Positions 8,578-17,506 of a DNA stretch of 64,000 bases are shown piece by piece. The DNA is taken from contig NZ_JACJUD010000003.1 in the NCBI RefSeq assembly GCF_014174475.1, forward strand, positions 496,001 to 560,000. The letters run 5' to 3'. Under the pieces are notes generated by a model that saw only the letters and a list, made by a program, of their open reading frames with translations, was not told the DNA's origin and did no database searches. How positions within the stretch are numbered: position 1 is the first letter of the stretch; each line of letters opens with the position of its first letter. Source of the DNA: Aquipseudomonas ullengensis. GTDB lineage: Bacteria > Pseudomonadota > Gammaproteobacteria > Pseudomonadales > Pseudomonadaceae. The translations under genes and the position numbers were made by a program.

Positions 8578-10602
8578 ATGTTCCGCTATCTGTCGTGCGC
8601 CGGCCCGAGGTTGCGCCGCCGTTTTCTGCTGCTGTGTGCCCTGCTGCTGGCGCAACCGCTGTGCGCCATGGAGGAAACGGCGCACAGCGAAAGCCCCTAT
8701 TTCGCAGTCGACAGTAGCGACCCGCAGCTCGACCGCCTGCCGCTCAAGTCGACCCAGGTGGAGGTGCGTGTACTCGGGGTGATCGCCGATGTGCGCATCG
8801 TCCAGCAGTACCGCAACGAGGGCAGCCGGCCGCTGGAAGCGCGCTATGTATTTCCCGGCTCCACCCGCGCGGCGGTGTACGGCATGACCGTGCGCCTGGG
8901 CGAGCGTGAGCTGCGCGCGCAGATCCGTGAAAAACAGAAGGCCCAGGCGGATTACCAGCAGGCCAAGAGCGCCGGCAAGACGGCGGCGTTGCTGGAGCAG
9001 CAGCGCGAGAACGTGTTCCAGATGAACGTCGCCAACATCCTGCCCGGCGATGTGGTGGACGTGGAGCTGCGCTACACCGAGCTGCTGCTGCCCGAGGCCG
9101 GCACCTACCGTTTCGTGTTCCCCACCGTGGTTGGGCCGCGCTACAACGGCAAGCCGGGGAGTGAGAGCCACAAGGCCGAACCCTGGGTCTCCACCCCCTA
9201 TCTGCCGGCAGGCGAGCTGGCGCGTGACAGCTTCAGCCTGCAGGTCGATCTGCAGTCGCCGGTGCCGCTGAGCGGGATTGCCTCGCCGAGCCATCGCATC
9301 GAACTGCAGCAGAGCGCACCGAACCTGGCGCAGGTGCGTCTCGGCGCGCAGGAAGCGCATGGCAATAACCGCGACTTCGTCCTCGACTACCAGCTCAGCA
9401 GCGAGCGCTTCGAGAGTGGCGTGCTGCTGTCCAGGGGCGCCGAGGAAAACTTCTTCCTGGCCCTGGTCGCACCGCCGCAACAGGTGCGCAGCGAGATGCT
9501 GGTGCCGCGCGAATACATCTTCGTAGTGGATATCTCCGGCTCGATGCACGGCTTCCCGCTGGATACCGCCAAGCGCCTGCTGCAGAAGCTGATCGGCCGC
9601 CTGCGCCCGGTCGATACCTTCAACGTGCTGCTGTTTTCCGGCAGCAGCACCCTGCTCGCGCCGCAGTCGCAGGCGGCCACGCCGCAGAACATCGAGCAGG
9701 CGCTGGCCATGCTCGATACGCAGATGGGCAGCGGTGGTACCGAGCTGCTGCCGGCGCTGCGCCAGGCCCTGGCGACGCCAAGCGATGCGGAGCGGGCGCG
9801 CAGTTTTATCGTGGTCACCGATGGCTATGTGACGGTGGAGCGCGAGGCCTTCGCCCTGGTACGCAACAACCTGGACAAGGCCAACCTGTTCGCCTTCGGT
9901 ATCGGCAGCTCGGTCAACCGCCTGCTGATCGAGGGCCTGGCGCGGGCCGGGCAGGGCGAGCCTTTCGTGGTGCTCAATGCCGAATCGGCCGACGAGCAGG
10001 CTGAGCGCTTCCGCCAGATGATCGATGCGCCGCTGCTGGCCAACCCGCAGGTCAGTTTCAGCGGGGTGGAGGTGTATGACGTGGAGCCGCCGCAGCTGCC
10101 GGACCTGTTCGCCCAGCGCCCGCTGGTGGTGTTCGGCAAGTGGCGCGGCGAGGCGGCTGGCAGCATGCGGGTGACTGGGCGTAGCGCCAGTGGGCCGTAT
10201 CAGGTCGAGGTGCCGATCGTTCCGACCGAGGCGCAGGAAGAGAACCGCGCGCTGGCCTATTTGTGGGCGCGTCATAAGGTGGCGACGCTGACCGACGAGG
10301 AAACCTTGGGCGGCGACTACAGCTACAGCCAGGCGATTCTCGACCTGGGCCTGAAGTACAGCCTGCTGACTGCCTACACCTCGTTCATCGCCATCGATGA
10401 GCAGGTGCGCAACCCCGATCCGGCGCAGAGCTCTGAGGTCAAGCAGCCGCTGCCGTTGCCGCAAGGCGTGGGCAACCAGTCGATTGGCACCTTCGTGCCG
10501 AGCACGCCGGAGCCGAGCGCCTGGGCCATGCTGTTGATCGCCGCTCTGGGCATGGGCTGGCTGCTGCGCCAGCGTACTCGCCAGTTGGAGCGCCAGGTGT
10601 GA
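8578..10602 (+). CDS. VIT/von Willebrand A protein with PEP-CTERM exosortase signal
   Basis: Exported protein of 674 residues. A signal peptide covers about residues 12-30 (FLLLCALLLAQPLCA). A VIT (inter-alpha-trypsin inhibitor) domain spans about 40-180, followed by a von Willebrand A domain from about 312 with the metal site DISGS at 318-322. The C-terminus is a tripartite sorting signal: PEP at 644-646, a hydrophobic segment to about 663 and the basic tail RQRTRQ. The stop overlaps the GTG start of the exosortase gene by four bases, so this protein is almost certainly that enzyme's dedicated substrate. The function after sorting, perhaps metal-dependent adhesion at the surface, is unknown. 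Confidence 0.9.
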   Translation: MFRYLSCAGPRLRRRFLLLCALLLAQPLCAMEETAHSESPYFAVDSSDPQLDRLPLKSTQVEVRVLGVIADVRIVQQYRNEGSRPLEARYVFPGSTRAAVYGMTVRLGERELRAQIREKQKAQADYQQAKSAGKTAALLEQQRENVFQMNVANILPGDVVDVELRYTELLLPEAGTYRFVFPTVVGPRYNGKPGSESHKAEPWVSTPYLPAGELARDSFSLQVDLQSPVPLSGIASPSHRIELQQSAPNLAQVRLGAQEAHGNNRDFVLDYQLSSERFESGVLLSRGAEENFFLALVAPPQQVRSEMLVPREYIFVVDISGSMHGFPLDTAKRLLQKLIGRLRPVDTFNVLLFSGSSTLLAPQSQAATPQNIEQALAMLDTQMGSGGTELLPALRQALATPSDAERARSFIVVTDGYVTVEREAFALVRNNLDKANLFAFGIGSSVNRLLIEGLARAGQGEPFVVLNAESADEQAERFRQMIDAPLLANPQVSFSGVEVYDVEPPQLPDLFAQRPLVVFGKWRGEAAGSMRVTGRSASGPYQVEVPIVPTEAQEENRALAYLWARHKVATLTDEETLGGDYSYSQAILDLGLKYSLLTAYTSFIAIDEQVRNPDPAQSSEVKQPLPLPQGVGNQSIGTFVPSTPEPSAWAMLLIAALGMGWLLRQRTRQLERQV

Positions 10603-11954
10603 AGCAGCTACACCGGGTGGCTCTGCCGGGCTGGGCATGGCTGCTGTTGCCGACGCTGGCCCTGTGGCCGCTGTGGCAATGGAGCCTGCGGCGGATGAGC
10701 GATGGTTCGGACGACCCGTTCGGCCTGGTCGCCCTGGCGACCCTACTGCTGATGCTGTGGCGCGAGCGGCGCCAGTTGCGCGCCGTACCGCGCCTACCCT
10801 GGCTGGGCCTGGCGTTGCTGCTGACGGTTGCTGCGCTGCTCAGTCAGGCCTGGTTGCCGCCCCTGCTGCGTTCGGTGCTGGCGGTGCTGGCACTGTTCGC
10901 CGCGATCCTCGCCGTGCGGGTGCCGGGCCAAGCGCTGTTGGCCTGGCTGGGGCTGGGTTTGCTGGCCTTGCCGATCCTGTCGTCGCTGCAGTTCTTCGCC
11001 GGTTATCCCTTGCGTCTGCTAACGGCCGAGGCCAGTGCCTGGCTGCTGCGTGCCGGAGGCCTGGCGGTATCGCGCCAGGGCAGTGCGCTGGATGTGGCCG
11101 GGCAATTGGTGATGGTCGATGCGCCGTGTTCGGGCATTCAGATGGCCTGGGTCGCCTACTTCACCGCTTTCGCCACGGCGGCCTGGCTGCGTCTGACGGA
11201 TCGCCGCCTGCTGCGGCGCATCCCGCTGCTGGGCGTGCTGGTGCTGGGTGGCAACATTCTGCGCAACAGCCTGCTGGTGCTGCAGGAAACCGGGCGTCTG
11301 GGCTTGCCCGGGTGGATGCACGAAGGGATCGGCCTGCTGGTGTTTGTCGCCGTCTGCGCCCTGGTGCTGCGCTATGTGGCGGCGGCCGCCGAGCCTGAGC
11401 GGCGTACTGCACCTGTTGTCCGGGTTGAACCGTCCGTGGCGCAGCCTGTACAGGCCGGGCTGGTGTTGGCATTCCTGCTGCTGGCGGGCAGCCCGTGGCT
11501 GGTTGCGCAGCCTGCGGCGGCGACGCGCAGCACCGGCTTCGTCGAGTGGCCGCAGCAGTTTGCCGGTGTGTCGCTGCAACCGCTGGCGCTGTCGGCGGTG
11601 GAGCAGCGCTTTGCCGAGCAGTTTCCCGGGGCGATTGCCCGTTTCAGTGCCGACCGCCAGGTGATCACCCTGCGCCATGTCACCCGCGCGACGCGCAAGC
11701 TGCACCCGGCGGCAGATTGCTACCGCGGACTGGGTTATCGCATCCAGGCCATCAGCCTGCAGCGCCGCCCGGAGCGGGCCGGGCTACAGCGCTGTTTCGT
11801 CGCCAGCCGTGCGGGTCAGGATCTGCAGGTGTGCGAGTACATCGAGGATGCCGCCGGCCAGTCGTTCAGCGACAACTCTGCCTGGTACTGGTCCGCACTG
11901 GCAGGGCGCTCGCCCGGGCCCTGGCGGGCGGTGACGATCGCTCAGGCTCTGTAA
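10599..11954 (+). CDS. Exosortase with fused EpsI-like C-terminal domain (possibly XrtQ type)
   Basis: Integral membrane cysteine transpeptidase/protease of the exosortase (EpsH) family, 451 residues. About eight hydrophobic segments occupy residues 10-265. The expected catalytic residues are visible: Cys177 in VDAPCSGIQ, Arg222 in GGNILRNSLL and His241 in GWMHEGIGL. Residues 310-451 form a soluble, presumably periplasmic domain containing HPAADCYRGLGY, which resembles EpsI (DUF3485), normally a separate protein. The GTG start overlaps the substrate gene stop (GTGA). I think this corresponds to the Pseudomonas single-target exosortase class called XrtQ, but I cannot confirm the subfamily from sequence alone. 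Confidence 0.88.
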   Translation: MKQLHRVALPGWAWLLLPTLALWPLWQWSLRRMSDGSDDPFGLVALATLLLMLWRERRQLRAVPRLPWLGLALLLTVAALLSQAWLPPLLRSVLAVLALFAAILAVRVPGQALLAWLGLGLLALPILSSLQFFAGYPLRLLTAEASAWLLRAGGLAVSRQGSALDVAGQLVMVDAPCSGIQMAWVAYFTAFATAAWLRLTDRRLLRRIPLLGVLVLGGNILRNSLLVLQETGRLGLPGWMHEGIGLLVFVAVCALVLRYVAAAAEPERRTAPVVRVEPSVAQPVQAGLVLAFLLLAGSPWLVAQPAAATRSTGFVEWPQQFAGVSLQPLALSAVEQRFAEQFPGAIARFSADRQVITLRHVTRATRKLHPAADCYRGLGYRIQAISLQRRPERAGLQRCFVASRAGQDLQVCEYIEDAAGQSFSDNSAWYWSALAGRSPGPWRAVTIAQAL

Positions 11955-12011
11955 GTTTGCGGTGGGCGTGCGGGTATAGAATCTGCCTGGACTCAACCAG
12001 AGCGGATCGAC

Positions 12012-13013
12012 ATGAAAGGCACAAACGCAGCACTGCTGGCGTTATTCGGGGGCCTCACTTCAGGCTTCTGCGTGGCGGACGCCAGCCTGCCGCTCGACCA
12101 GCGCAGCCTGCTGCTGGAAGACACTCGCCTGCCGCGCGAGGCGGCGCTGGATCGCCTGCAGCAGATCCGTTTCGCCTTCCGCGAGCGTGCGGCGCAGCCC
12201 GGGCAATGGCAGAGCTGGGCGCGCGCCTATGGCGGTTATGGTTCGTGGGACGCTGGCAGCGGCTCACCGCGTCTGGAGCGGCGCAGTGGTGGGCTGCTGG
12301 TCGGCCTCGACCGGCCCTTGCAGGGCATGTGGGTGGCAGGTGTGCTGGCCGGCGCCGGGCGCAGCGAGTTGCAGGCGGAGCAGGGCGGTGACAGTGATGT
12401 CGACAGCTATCACCTGGGCGGTTATGCGGCGACGCGCTTCTACCAGCTCGGTTTCAAGCTGGGTGCAACCTACAGCTGGCACGAGCTGCACAGCGAGCGC
12501 CACCGCGCCGGACAGTCACTGCATGCCGACAGCCGCGCCGGCAGCGCCCAGCTGTTCGGCGAGGCCAGCTACTCCCTGGATTTTCGCGACTTCAGCCTGG
12601 AGCCTTTCGCCGGCCTGGCCTATGTGCAGCTGGATGCCGATCACCTGCGCGAGCACGGCGGCGACCAGGCGCTGCGCCTGCAGAGCGAGGCGCAGGACGG
12701 CAGCTACCTGACCCTCGGCTGGCGCGCGGCAACCTCCTGGCAGGTGGCGCAGCGCAAGCTGGTTGGCCGCGCGAGCCTGGCGGGTCGGCATGGTTTCGTC
12801 GACGCGCAGATGCGTGGCACGGCCGTGCGCCTGAGCAGTGGTATTTCCGAGGCGCTGGAGGGGCGTGAGTTCGAGCGCGACAACCTGCGCCTCGACCTGG
12901 GGCTGGACTATGAACTGTCGCAGGATCTGTACCTGGGGCTGACCTACGCCGGCCAGTACGCCGAAGATGCCCGCGACAACAGCCTGGCTGGTCGGCTCAG
13001 CCTGAGGTTTTGA
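12012..13013 (+). CDS. Stand-alone autotransporter-type outer-membrane beta barrel
   Basis: A 333-residue protein with a signal peptide (about residues 1-22), a short helical linker (LPREAALDRLQQIRFAFRER) and then a run of amphipathic strands from about residue 65 to a terminal SLAGRLSLRF. The aromatic C-terminal residue is the classic outer-membrane signature. The pattern WARAYGGYGSWD followed by RRSGGLLVGLDRPL is typical of the autotransporter beta-domain. No passenger domain precedes it, so it is not a conventional type Va autotransporter. It starts 57 bp after the exosortase gene on the same strand and probably belongs to that operon. It may help move or anchor the exosortase substrate at the outer membrane; that is inference. 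Confidence 0.82.
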   Translation: MKGTNAALLALFGGLTSGFCVADASLPLDQRSLLLEDTRLPREAALDRLQQIRFAFRERAAQPGQWQSWARAYGGYGSWDAGSGSPRLERRSGGLLVGLDRPLQGMWVAGVLAGAGRSELQAEQGGDSDVDSYHLGGYAATRFYQLGFKLGATYSWHELHSERHRAGQSLHADSRAGSAQLFGEASYSLDFRDFSLEPFAGLAYVQLDADHLREHGGDQALRLQSEAQDGSYLTLGWRAATSWQVAQRKLVGRASLAGRHGFVDAQMRGTAVRLSSGISEALEGREFERDNLRLDLGLDYELSQDLYLGLTYAGQYAEDARDNSLAGRLSLRF

Positions 13014-13222
13014 GCGCAGGCCCGGCCCCGTCGGTCTGCCCGGGTGGTTCCTGGCGCGCCCGCGGGCTGCCCGCTGGAGCGGGACTCGGGTATACTCGCG
13101 GGCTTTTCAGAACCTTCGAGGTCACGGCCTGCCGCCGTGTCCGGTCTGCGGCCGTCCTGGCCAGCACGCCGGGCCGCGCCATGCCGCTGCAACCTTAATT
13201 ACGCCTGCGAGTGCTGCCCATC

Positions 13223-14318
13223 ATGGAAATCAACCCGATCCTCAACAGCATCAAGGACCTGTCCGAGCGGACCCAGACCATTCGGGGGTATCTTTGACTA
13301 CGATCACAAACATGATCGTCTCGTCGAAGTAAACCGCGAACTCGAAGACCCGAACGTCTGGAACAACCCCGAATACGCACAGAACCTGGGCCGCGAACGC
13401 GCCGCCCTGGCACTGATCGTCGACACCCTGGATGACCTGCACAGCAGCCTCGCCGACTCGCGCGACCTGCTCGACATGGCCGCCGAAGAGAACGACGAAG
13501 GCGCGGTGAGCGACATCGTCAGCGAAGTCGAACGCCTGCGCGGCATCCTCGAGAAGCTGGAGTTCCGCCGCATGTTCAGCGGCGAGATGGACATGAACAA
13601 CGCTTACCTCGATATCCAGGCCGGTTCCGGCGGCACCGAGGCGCAGGACTGGGCCAACATCCTGCTGCGCATGTACCTGCGCTGGGCCGACAAGCGCGGC
13701 TTCTCCGCCGAGATCGTCGAGCTGTCCGCCGGCGAAGTCGCCGGGATCAAGGGCGCCACCGTGCACATCAAGGGCGAATACGCCTTCGGCTGGCTGCGTA
13801 CCGAGATTGGTGTACACCGCCTGGTGCGCAAGAGCCCGTTCGACTCCGGCAACCGTCGCCACACCTCGTTCTCTGCGGTGTTCGTCTCGCCGGAAATCGA
13901 TGACAACATCGAGATCGAGATCAACCCGGCCGACCTGCGCATCGACACCTACCGCTCCTCGGGCGCCGGTGGTCAGCACGTCAACACCACCGACTCGGCA
14001 GTACGTATCACCCACGTACCGACCAACACCGTGGTGGCGTGCCAGAACGAACGCTCGCAGCACGCCAACAAAGACACCGCGATGAAGATGCTGCGTGCCC
14101 GCCTGTACGAACAGGAAGTGCAGAAGCGCAACGCGGCATCCCAGGCGCTGGAAGAGACCAAGTCGGATATCGGCTGGGGCCACCAGATCCGCTCCTACGT
14201 ACTCGATGCCTCGCGGATCAAGGATCTGCGCACCAACATCGAACGCAGCGACTGCGACAAGGTGCTCGACGGCGATATAGACGAATACCTCGAAGCCAGC
14301 CTCAAACAGGGGCTGTAA
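13223..14318 (+). CDS. prfB: Peptide chain release factor 2, programmed +1 frameshift
   Basis: Release factor RF2, which recognises UGA and UAA in the ribosomal A site. Codons 1-24 start at the ATG at 13223 and run into an in-frame TGA at 13295-13297. The frameshift site is intact: the SD-like GGGGG tract, then TATCTTTGAC, so the product is join(13223..13294,13296..14318), 364 residues. The GGQ hydrolysis motif is in [18 protein letters not shown] could not place the specificity tripeptide SPF with certainty, although KSPFDSG is present. The shift is autoregulatory: low RF2 lets ribosomes slip at the UGA. The 3' end of the gene is part of fold-back element copy 1. lysS follows, the usual gammaproteobacterial order. 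Confidence 0.97.
13281..13298 (+). promoter_or_regulatory. RF2 programmed frameshift signal
   Basis: The sequence CGGGGGTATCTTTGAC contains an internal SD-like purine tract, the slippery CTT codon (13292-13294) and the UGA stop (13295-13297). This is the canonical recoding site of prfB genes. The spacing of the G tract to CTT fits the known requirement. Confidence 0.96.
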
Positions 14319-14445
14319 AGCTACTGCGCTTGGCCAGGCGGCGTTGGAAGATGGCTCGGACTGCTCATTTACACTCGTAAACTCCGCGTCCTCGCCATCT
14401 TCCGCCTTGCCTGACCTGCGCTCGCTACGCTTTACACCCCCTGTT
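14305..14445. repeat. Fold-back element, copy 1 (after prfB)
   Basis: A fold-back of about 140 nt. The outer arms AACAGGGGCTGTAAAGC (14305-14321) and the inverse of AACAGGGGGTGTAAAGC (14429-14445) match at 16 of 17 positions, and the left arm is the last codons and stop of prfB. The inner stem is GGAAGATGGC (14346-14355) with GCCATCTTCC (14394-14403). Between them lies the conserved loop GCTCATTTACA-N-TAAACTCCG. It shares the loop and flanks, but not the stem sequence, with copies at 26492, 30342 and about 31145. It probably acts as a terminator or an mRNA 3'-end protector for prfB. Confidence 0.8.
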
Positions 14446-14496
14446 AAGTAAACCGTTTCCACCCAGGCAAGAGCCTAACCAGGAACCACCAAGATC

Positions 14497-15999
14497 ATGA
14501 GCGACCAACAACTCGACCAACACGAACTGCAACAGGAAGAAAACAAGCTGATTGCCCAGCGCAAAGAGAAGCTTGCTGCCATCCGTGAGCAGGGCAACGC
14601 CTTCCCCAATGACTTCCGCCGCGACAACTACTGCGCTGATCTGCAGAAACAGTACGTCGACAAGAGCAAGGAAGAGCTGGAAGCCGCTGCCATTGCGGTC
14701 AAGGTTGCCGGGCGCATCATGCTCAACCGTGGCTCGTTCATGGTGATCCAGGATATGACCGGGCGCATCCAGGTCTACGTCAACCGCAAGACCCTGTCCG
14801 AAGAAACCCTGGCCGCGGTGAAAACCTGGGACATGGGCGACATCATCTCTGCCGAAGGCACCCTGGCGCGTTCCGGCAAAGGCGACCTGTACGTCGAGAT
14901 GACCAATGTGCGCCTGCTGACCAAGTCGCTGCGCCCGCTGCCGGACAAGCACCACGGCCTGTCCGACACCGAGCAGCGCTACCGCCAGCGCTACGTCGAC
15001 CTGATCGTCAACGAAGACGTGCGCCAGACCTTCCGCGTGCGTTCGCAAGTGATTGCGCACATCCGCAGCTTCCTGATGCAGCGCGACTTCCTCGAAGTGG
15101 AAACGCCGATGCTGCAGACCATTCCCGGCGGCGCCGCGGCCAAGCCGTTCGAAACCCACCACAACGCCCTGGACATGGAAATGTTCCTGCGCATCGCCCC
15201 GGAGCTGTACCTCAAGCGCCTGGTGGTTGGTGGCTTCGAGAAGGTCTTCGAGATCAACCGCAACTTCCGTAACGAAGGCGTCTCGACCCGGCACAACCCC
15301 GAGTTCACCATGCTCGAGTTCTACCAGGCCTACGCCGACTACGAAGACAACATGGACCTGACCGAGGAGCTGTTCCGCGAGCTGGCCCAGCTGGTTCTCG
15401 GCAGCACCGACGTGCCGTACGGCGACAAGGTGTTCCACTTCGGCGAGCCGTTCGTGCGCCTGTCGGTGTTCGACTCGATCCTCAAGTACAACCCTGAGCT
15501 GACCGCCGCCGACCTGACCGACATCGACAAGGCTCGCGCCATCGCCAAGAAAGCCGGCGCCAAGGTGCTGGGCTTCGAGGGTCTGGGCAAGCTGCAGGTG
15601 ATGATTTTCGAAGAGCTGGTCGAGCATAAGCTGGAGCAGCCGCACTTCATCACCCGCTACCCGTTCGAAGTCTCGCCGCTGGCCCGTCGCAGCGACGATG
15701 ATCCGAGCGTCACCGACCGCTTCGAGCTGTTCATCGGTGGCCGCGAGATCGCCAACGCCTATTCCGAGCTGAATGACGCGGAAGACCAGGCCGAGCGCTT
15801 CATGGCTCAGGTGGCCGACAAGGATGCCGGTGACGACGAGGCCATGCACTACGACGCCGACTTCGTCCGCGCCCTGGAATACGGCATGCCGCCGACCGCC
15901 GGTGAAGGCATCGGTATCGACCGCCTGGTGATGCTGCTGACCAACTCGCCGTCGATCCGCGATGTGATTCTGTTCCCGCATATGCGCCCGCAGGCTTGA
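14497..15999 (+). CDS. lysS: Lysyl-tRNA synthetase (class II)
   Basis: Cytoplasmic class II lysyl-tRNA synthetase, 500 residues, the normal length. An OB-fold anticodon-binding domain occupies about residues 60-170 ([20 protein letters not shown]). The catalytic domain follows, with motif 2 in [19 protein letters not shown] and motif 3 in [16 protein letters not shown]. It charges tRNA-Lys. It follows prfB with the fold-back element between them, which suggests separate 3' processing or a separate promoter for lysS. A strong intrinsic terminator lies downstream at 16077-16107. Confidence 0.98.
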   Translation: MSDQQLDQHELQQEENKLIAQRKEKLAAIREQGNAFPNDFRRDNYCADLQKQYVDKSKEELEAAAIAVKVAGRIMLNRGSFMVIQDMTGRIQVYVNRKTLSEETLAAVKTWDMGDIISAEGTLARSGKGDLYVEMTNVRLLTKSLRPLPDKHHGLSDTEQRYRQRYVDLIVNEDVRQTFRVRSQVIAHIRSFLMQRDFLEVETPMLQTIPGGAAAKPFETHHNALDMEMFLRIAPELYLKRLVVGGFEKVFEINRNFRNEGVSTRHNPEFTMLEFYQAYADYEDNMDLTEELFRELAQLVLGSTDVPYGDKVFHFGEPFVRLSVFDSILKYNPELTAADLTDIDKARAIAKKAGAKVLGFEGLGKLQVMIFEELVEHKLEQPHFITRYPFEVSPLARRSDDDPSVTDRFELFIGGREIANAYSELNDAEDQAERFMAQVADKDAGDDEAMHYDADFVRALEYGMPPTAGEGIGIDRLVMLLTNSPSIRDVILFPHMRPQA

Positions 16000-16076
16000 T
16001 TGCGGTGCCCGTTGCGGGCACTGTGCGGATAGCGCGGCATGGCACATGGCTAGTAGTGTCAGGCTGGCGAAAAAGG

Positions 16077-16107
16077 AGGGTCTGCCCATGGGCAGGCCCT
16101 GTTTTTT
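16077..16107 (+). terminator. Intrinsic terminator of lysS
   Basis: Ten-base stem AGGGTCTGCC/GGCAGGCCCT (one G-U pair) with a four-base loop CATG, followed by GTTTTTT. It lies 80 bp after the lysS stop. Confidence 0.88.
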
Positions 16108-16135
16108 GTCCGCGATTTGTGGGGGTTAATCAGCA

Positions 16136-16849
16136 GTGACGCTCAGCGCCGCCTTCGAGTGCCCGGCCAAGTTGGCCGGCGAGCTCGCAGATAGTGTCCA
16201 GTACCAGGGCCGCAAAACCAGTCGCCAGGGTAGCGAGCAACGCCGCCTGGCCATTCTCGATGCCACGTTGCGCATCATCGTGCGTGACGGTCTGCGCGGC
16301 GTGCGCCACCGCGCGGTGGCGGCCGAGGCTGGCGTGCCATTGTCCGCCACCACCTACTATTTCAAGGATATCCGGGACCTGATCACCGACAGCTTCGTGC
16401 TGTTCGTCGAGCGCAGTTCGGCCAGCCTGTCGCTGCTCTGGGCCGATGTGGCCCGCGATTTCCAGCGCCTGGTCGAGCCGGTGGCGAGCGACCCGCAGGT
16501 GCGCCGGCAGATGGCCGAGCGGGTGATCGCCCTGATGGTTGCGCATGTCGAAGCCAAGGCGCGTGAAGGCAATGCCGAATTGCTCGTCGAGCTGGCGTTT
16601 CGCCAGGAAGCCCTGACCAATCCGACCCTGACCCCGCTGGCGTTGTCCCACCAGCAGTTGCGTTACCAGTTTGCTGAGCTGGCCTTGCGGGCGTTGGGTT
16701 CTGCCGCGCCGGTCGAGGATGCGCAGGTGTTGACTACGCTTGTTTTGCGGATGGAATATCATGCCCTTGTCGACGGGGTGGAAAACCTGGATATAGAGGG
16801 CCAGCGCGCGGTACTGCAGCGCTTCCTCGATCTGGTCATCAGGGCGTAA
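16136..16849 (+). CDS. TetR-family transcriptional regulator
   Basis: A 237-residue TetR repressor. The helix-turn-helix is at about residues 37-85 (LRIIVRDGLRGVRHRAVAAE, then VPLSATTYYFKDIRDLI). The C-terminal part is an all-helical ligand domain. I use the GTG at 16136, which has only a distant G-rich ribosome site; a shorter form starting nearer the DNA-binding domain cannot be excluded. As I remember P. aeruginosa, a TetR gene also follows lysS there, so this is core synteny. A good terminator directly downstream indicates a monocistronic unit. The target and ligand are unknown. Confidence 0.85.
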   Translation: MTLSAAFECPAKLAGELADSVQYQGRKTSRQGSEQRRLAILDATLRIIVRDGLRGVRHRAVAAEAGVPLSATTYYFKDIRDLITDSFVLFVERSSASLSLLWADVARDFQRLVEPVASDPQVRRQMAERVIALMVAHVEAKAREGNAELLVELAFRQEALTNPTLTPLALSHQQLRYQFAELALRALGSAAPVEDAQVLTTLVLRMEYHALVDGVENLDIEGQRAVLQRFLDLVIRA

Positions 16850-16875
16850 GAAAAAGCGCCTACGATCGGGGCCGG

Positions 16876-16897
16876 CCCCGCTTCTGCGGGGTCTTTT
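16876..16897 (+). terminator. Intrinsic terminator after the TetR gene
   Basis: Stem CCCCGC/GCGGGG with loop TTCT, followed by TCTTTT. The stem can extend outwards through GG with TC. Confidence 0.82.
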
Positions 16898-16941
16898 GCT
16901 TTTGCCTCTGGCGACTGTTCGAATCTCACAAGGAGTGCGTA

Positions 16942-17496
16942 ATGAAAGCCTGGCGCGTTGCGGTTGCCGCCTTGTTCTGCCTGTTGCTGAACGGTTGCCT
17001 GGTCACCTTCAAAGATCCCATTCCGGCCAACGAGGCGGCGCCCATGCCGCTGCTCGGCGAGTGGGAGCGCCAGGACGAGTGGGGCGACCATCAATACCTG
17101 TCAGTCAGCCGTGCCGGCTCCAATGTCTACAAGGCGCGCGCCTGGGGTGGCAGCGAGGAAGAGCTGAAGGACATCCAGGAGTACGGCTTCACCGTCGCCC
17201 ACCATGGCCGTCGCTGGTATGTCTCGGCCGGCCTGCCCAAGCGCCTGGGCGCCAATTTCGCTATTGCCGGCTTCGAGCTGACCACGGGCAACGAGCTGGT
17301 GATCTACAACCTCGACGTCGAGCGCATCCTCCAGGAAGTTGACGGCGAGGTGCTGCAGGGCCAACCGGTGGAAACCCCTGAAGGCGAGGCCGTGCTGGTC
17401 ACCAGCCCGCTGGAAAAAGTGTTTGCCTACCTGGACGACCAGGCCAACTCCGACGTGTTCGTCGAAGTGGCGCGCTACCAACGCAGCGCTGAATGA
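16942..17496 (+). CDS. Conserved lipoprotein
   Basis: A 184-residue lipoprotein of unknown function. The signal peptide ends in the lipobox LLNGC (Cys20). The start has AAGGAG upstream. The mature part has no motif I recognise; it is predicted to be mainly beta-structured, with the phrase LLGEWERQDEWGDHQYLSVS near the N-terminus. It ends 10 bp before the DUF1704 gene and the two are probably cotranscribed. As I recall, Pseudomonas relatives keep this gene at the same place. Confidence 0.82.
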   Translation: MKAWRVAVAALFCLLLNGCLVTFKDPIPANEAAPMPLLGEWERQDEWGDHQYLSVSRAGSNVYKARAWGGSEEELKDIQEYGFTVAHHGRRWYVSAGLPKRLGANFAIAGFELTTGNELVIYNLDVERILQEVDGEVLQGQPVETPEGEAVLVTSPLEKVFAYLDDQANSDVFVEVARYQRSAE

Positions 17497-17506
17497 CGGA
17501 GCCGGC

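Noticed and set aside
13044..13295. Upstream extension of the prfB frame to 13044
   Set aside because: The real start is the ATG at 13223 in another frame, joined through the programmed +1 shift; the extension runs through promoter DNA and has no conserved N-terminus.
14305..14445. Integron attC site as an explanation of the fold-back elements
   Set aside because: The length and inverted symmetry are similar, but the attC core sites (GTTRRRY / RYYYAAC pair) are not present at the ends, the loop is too strongly conserved, and no integrase is encoded here.
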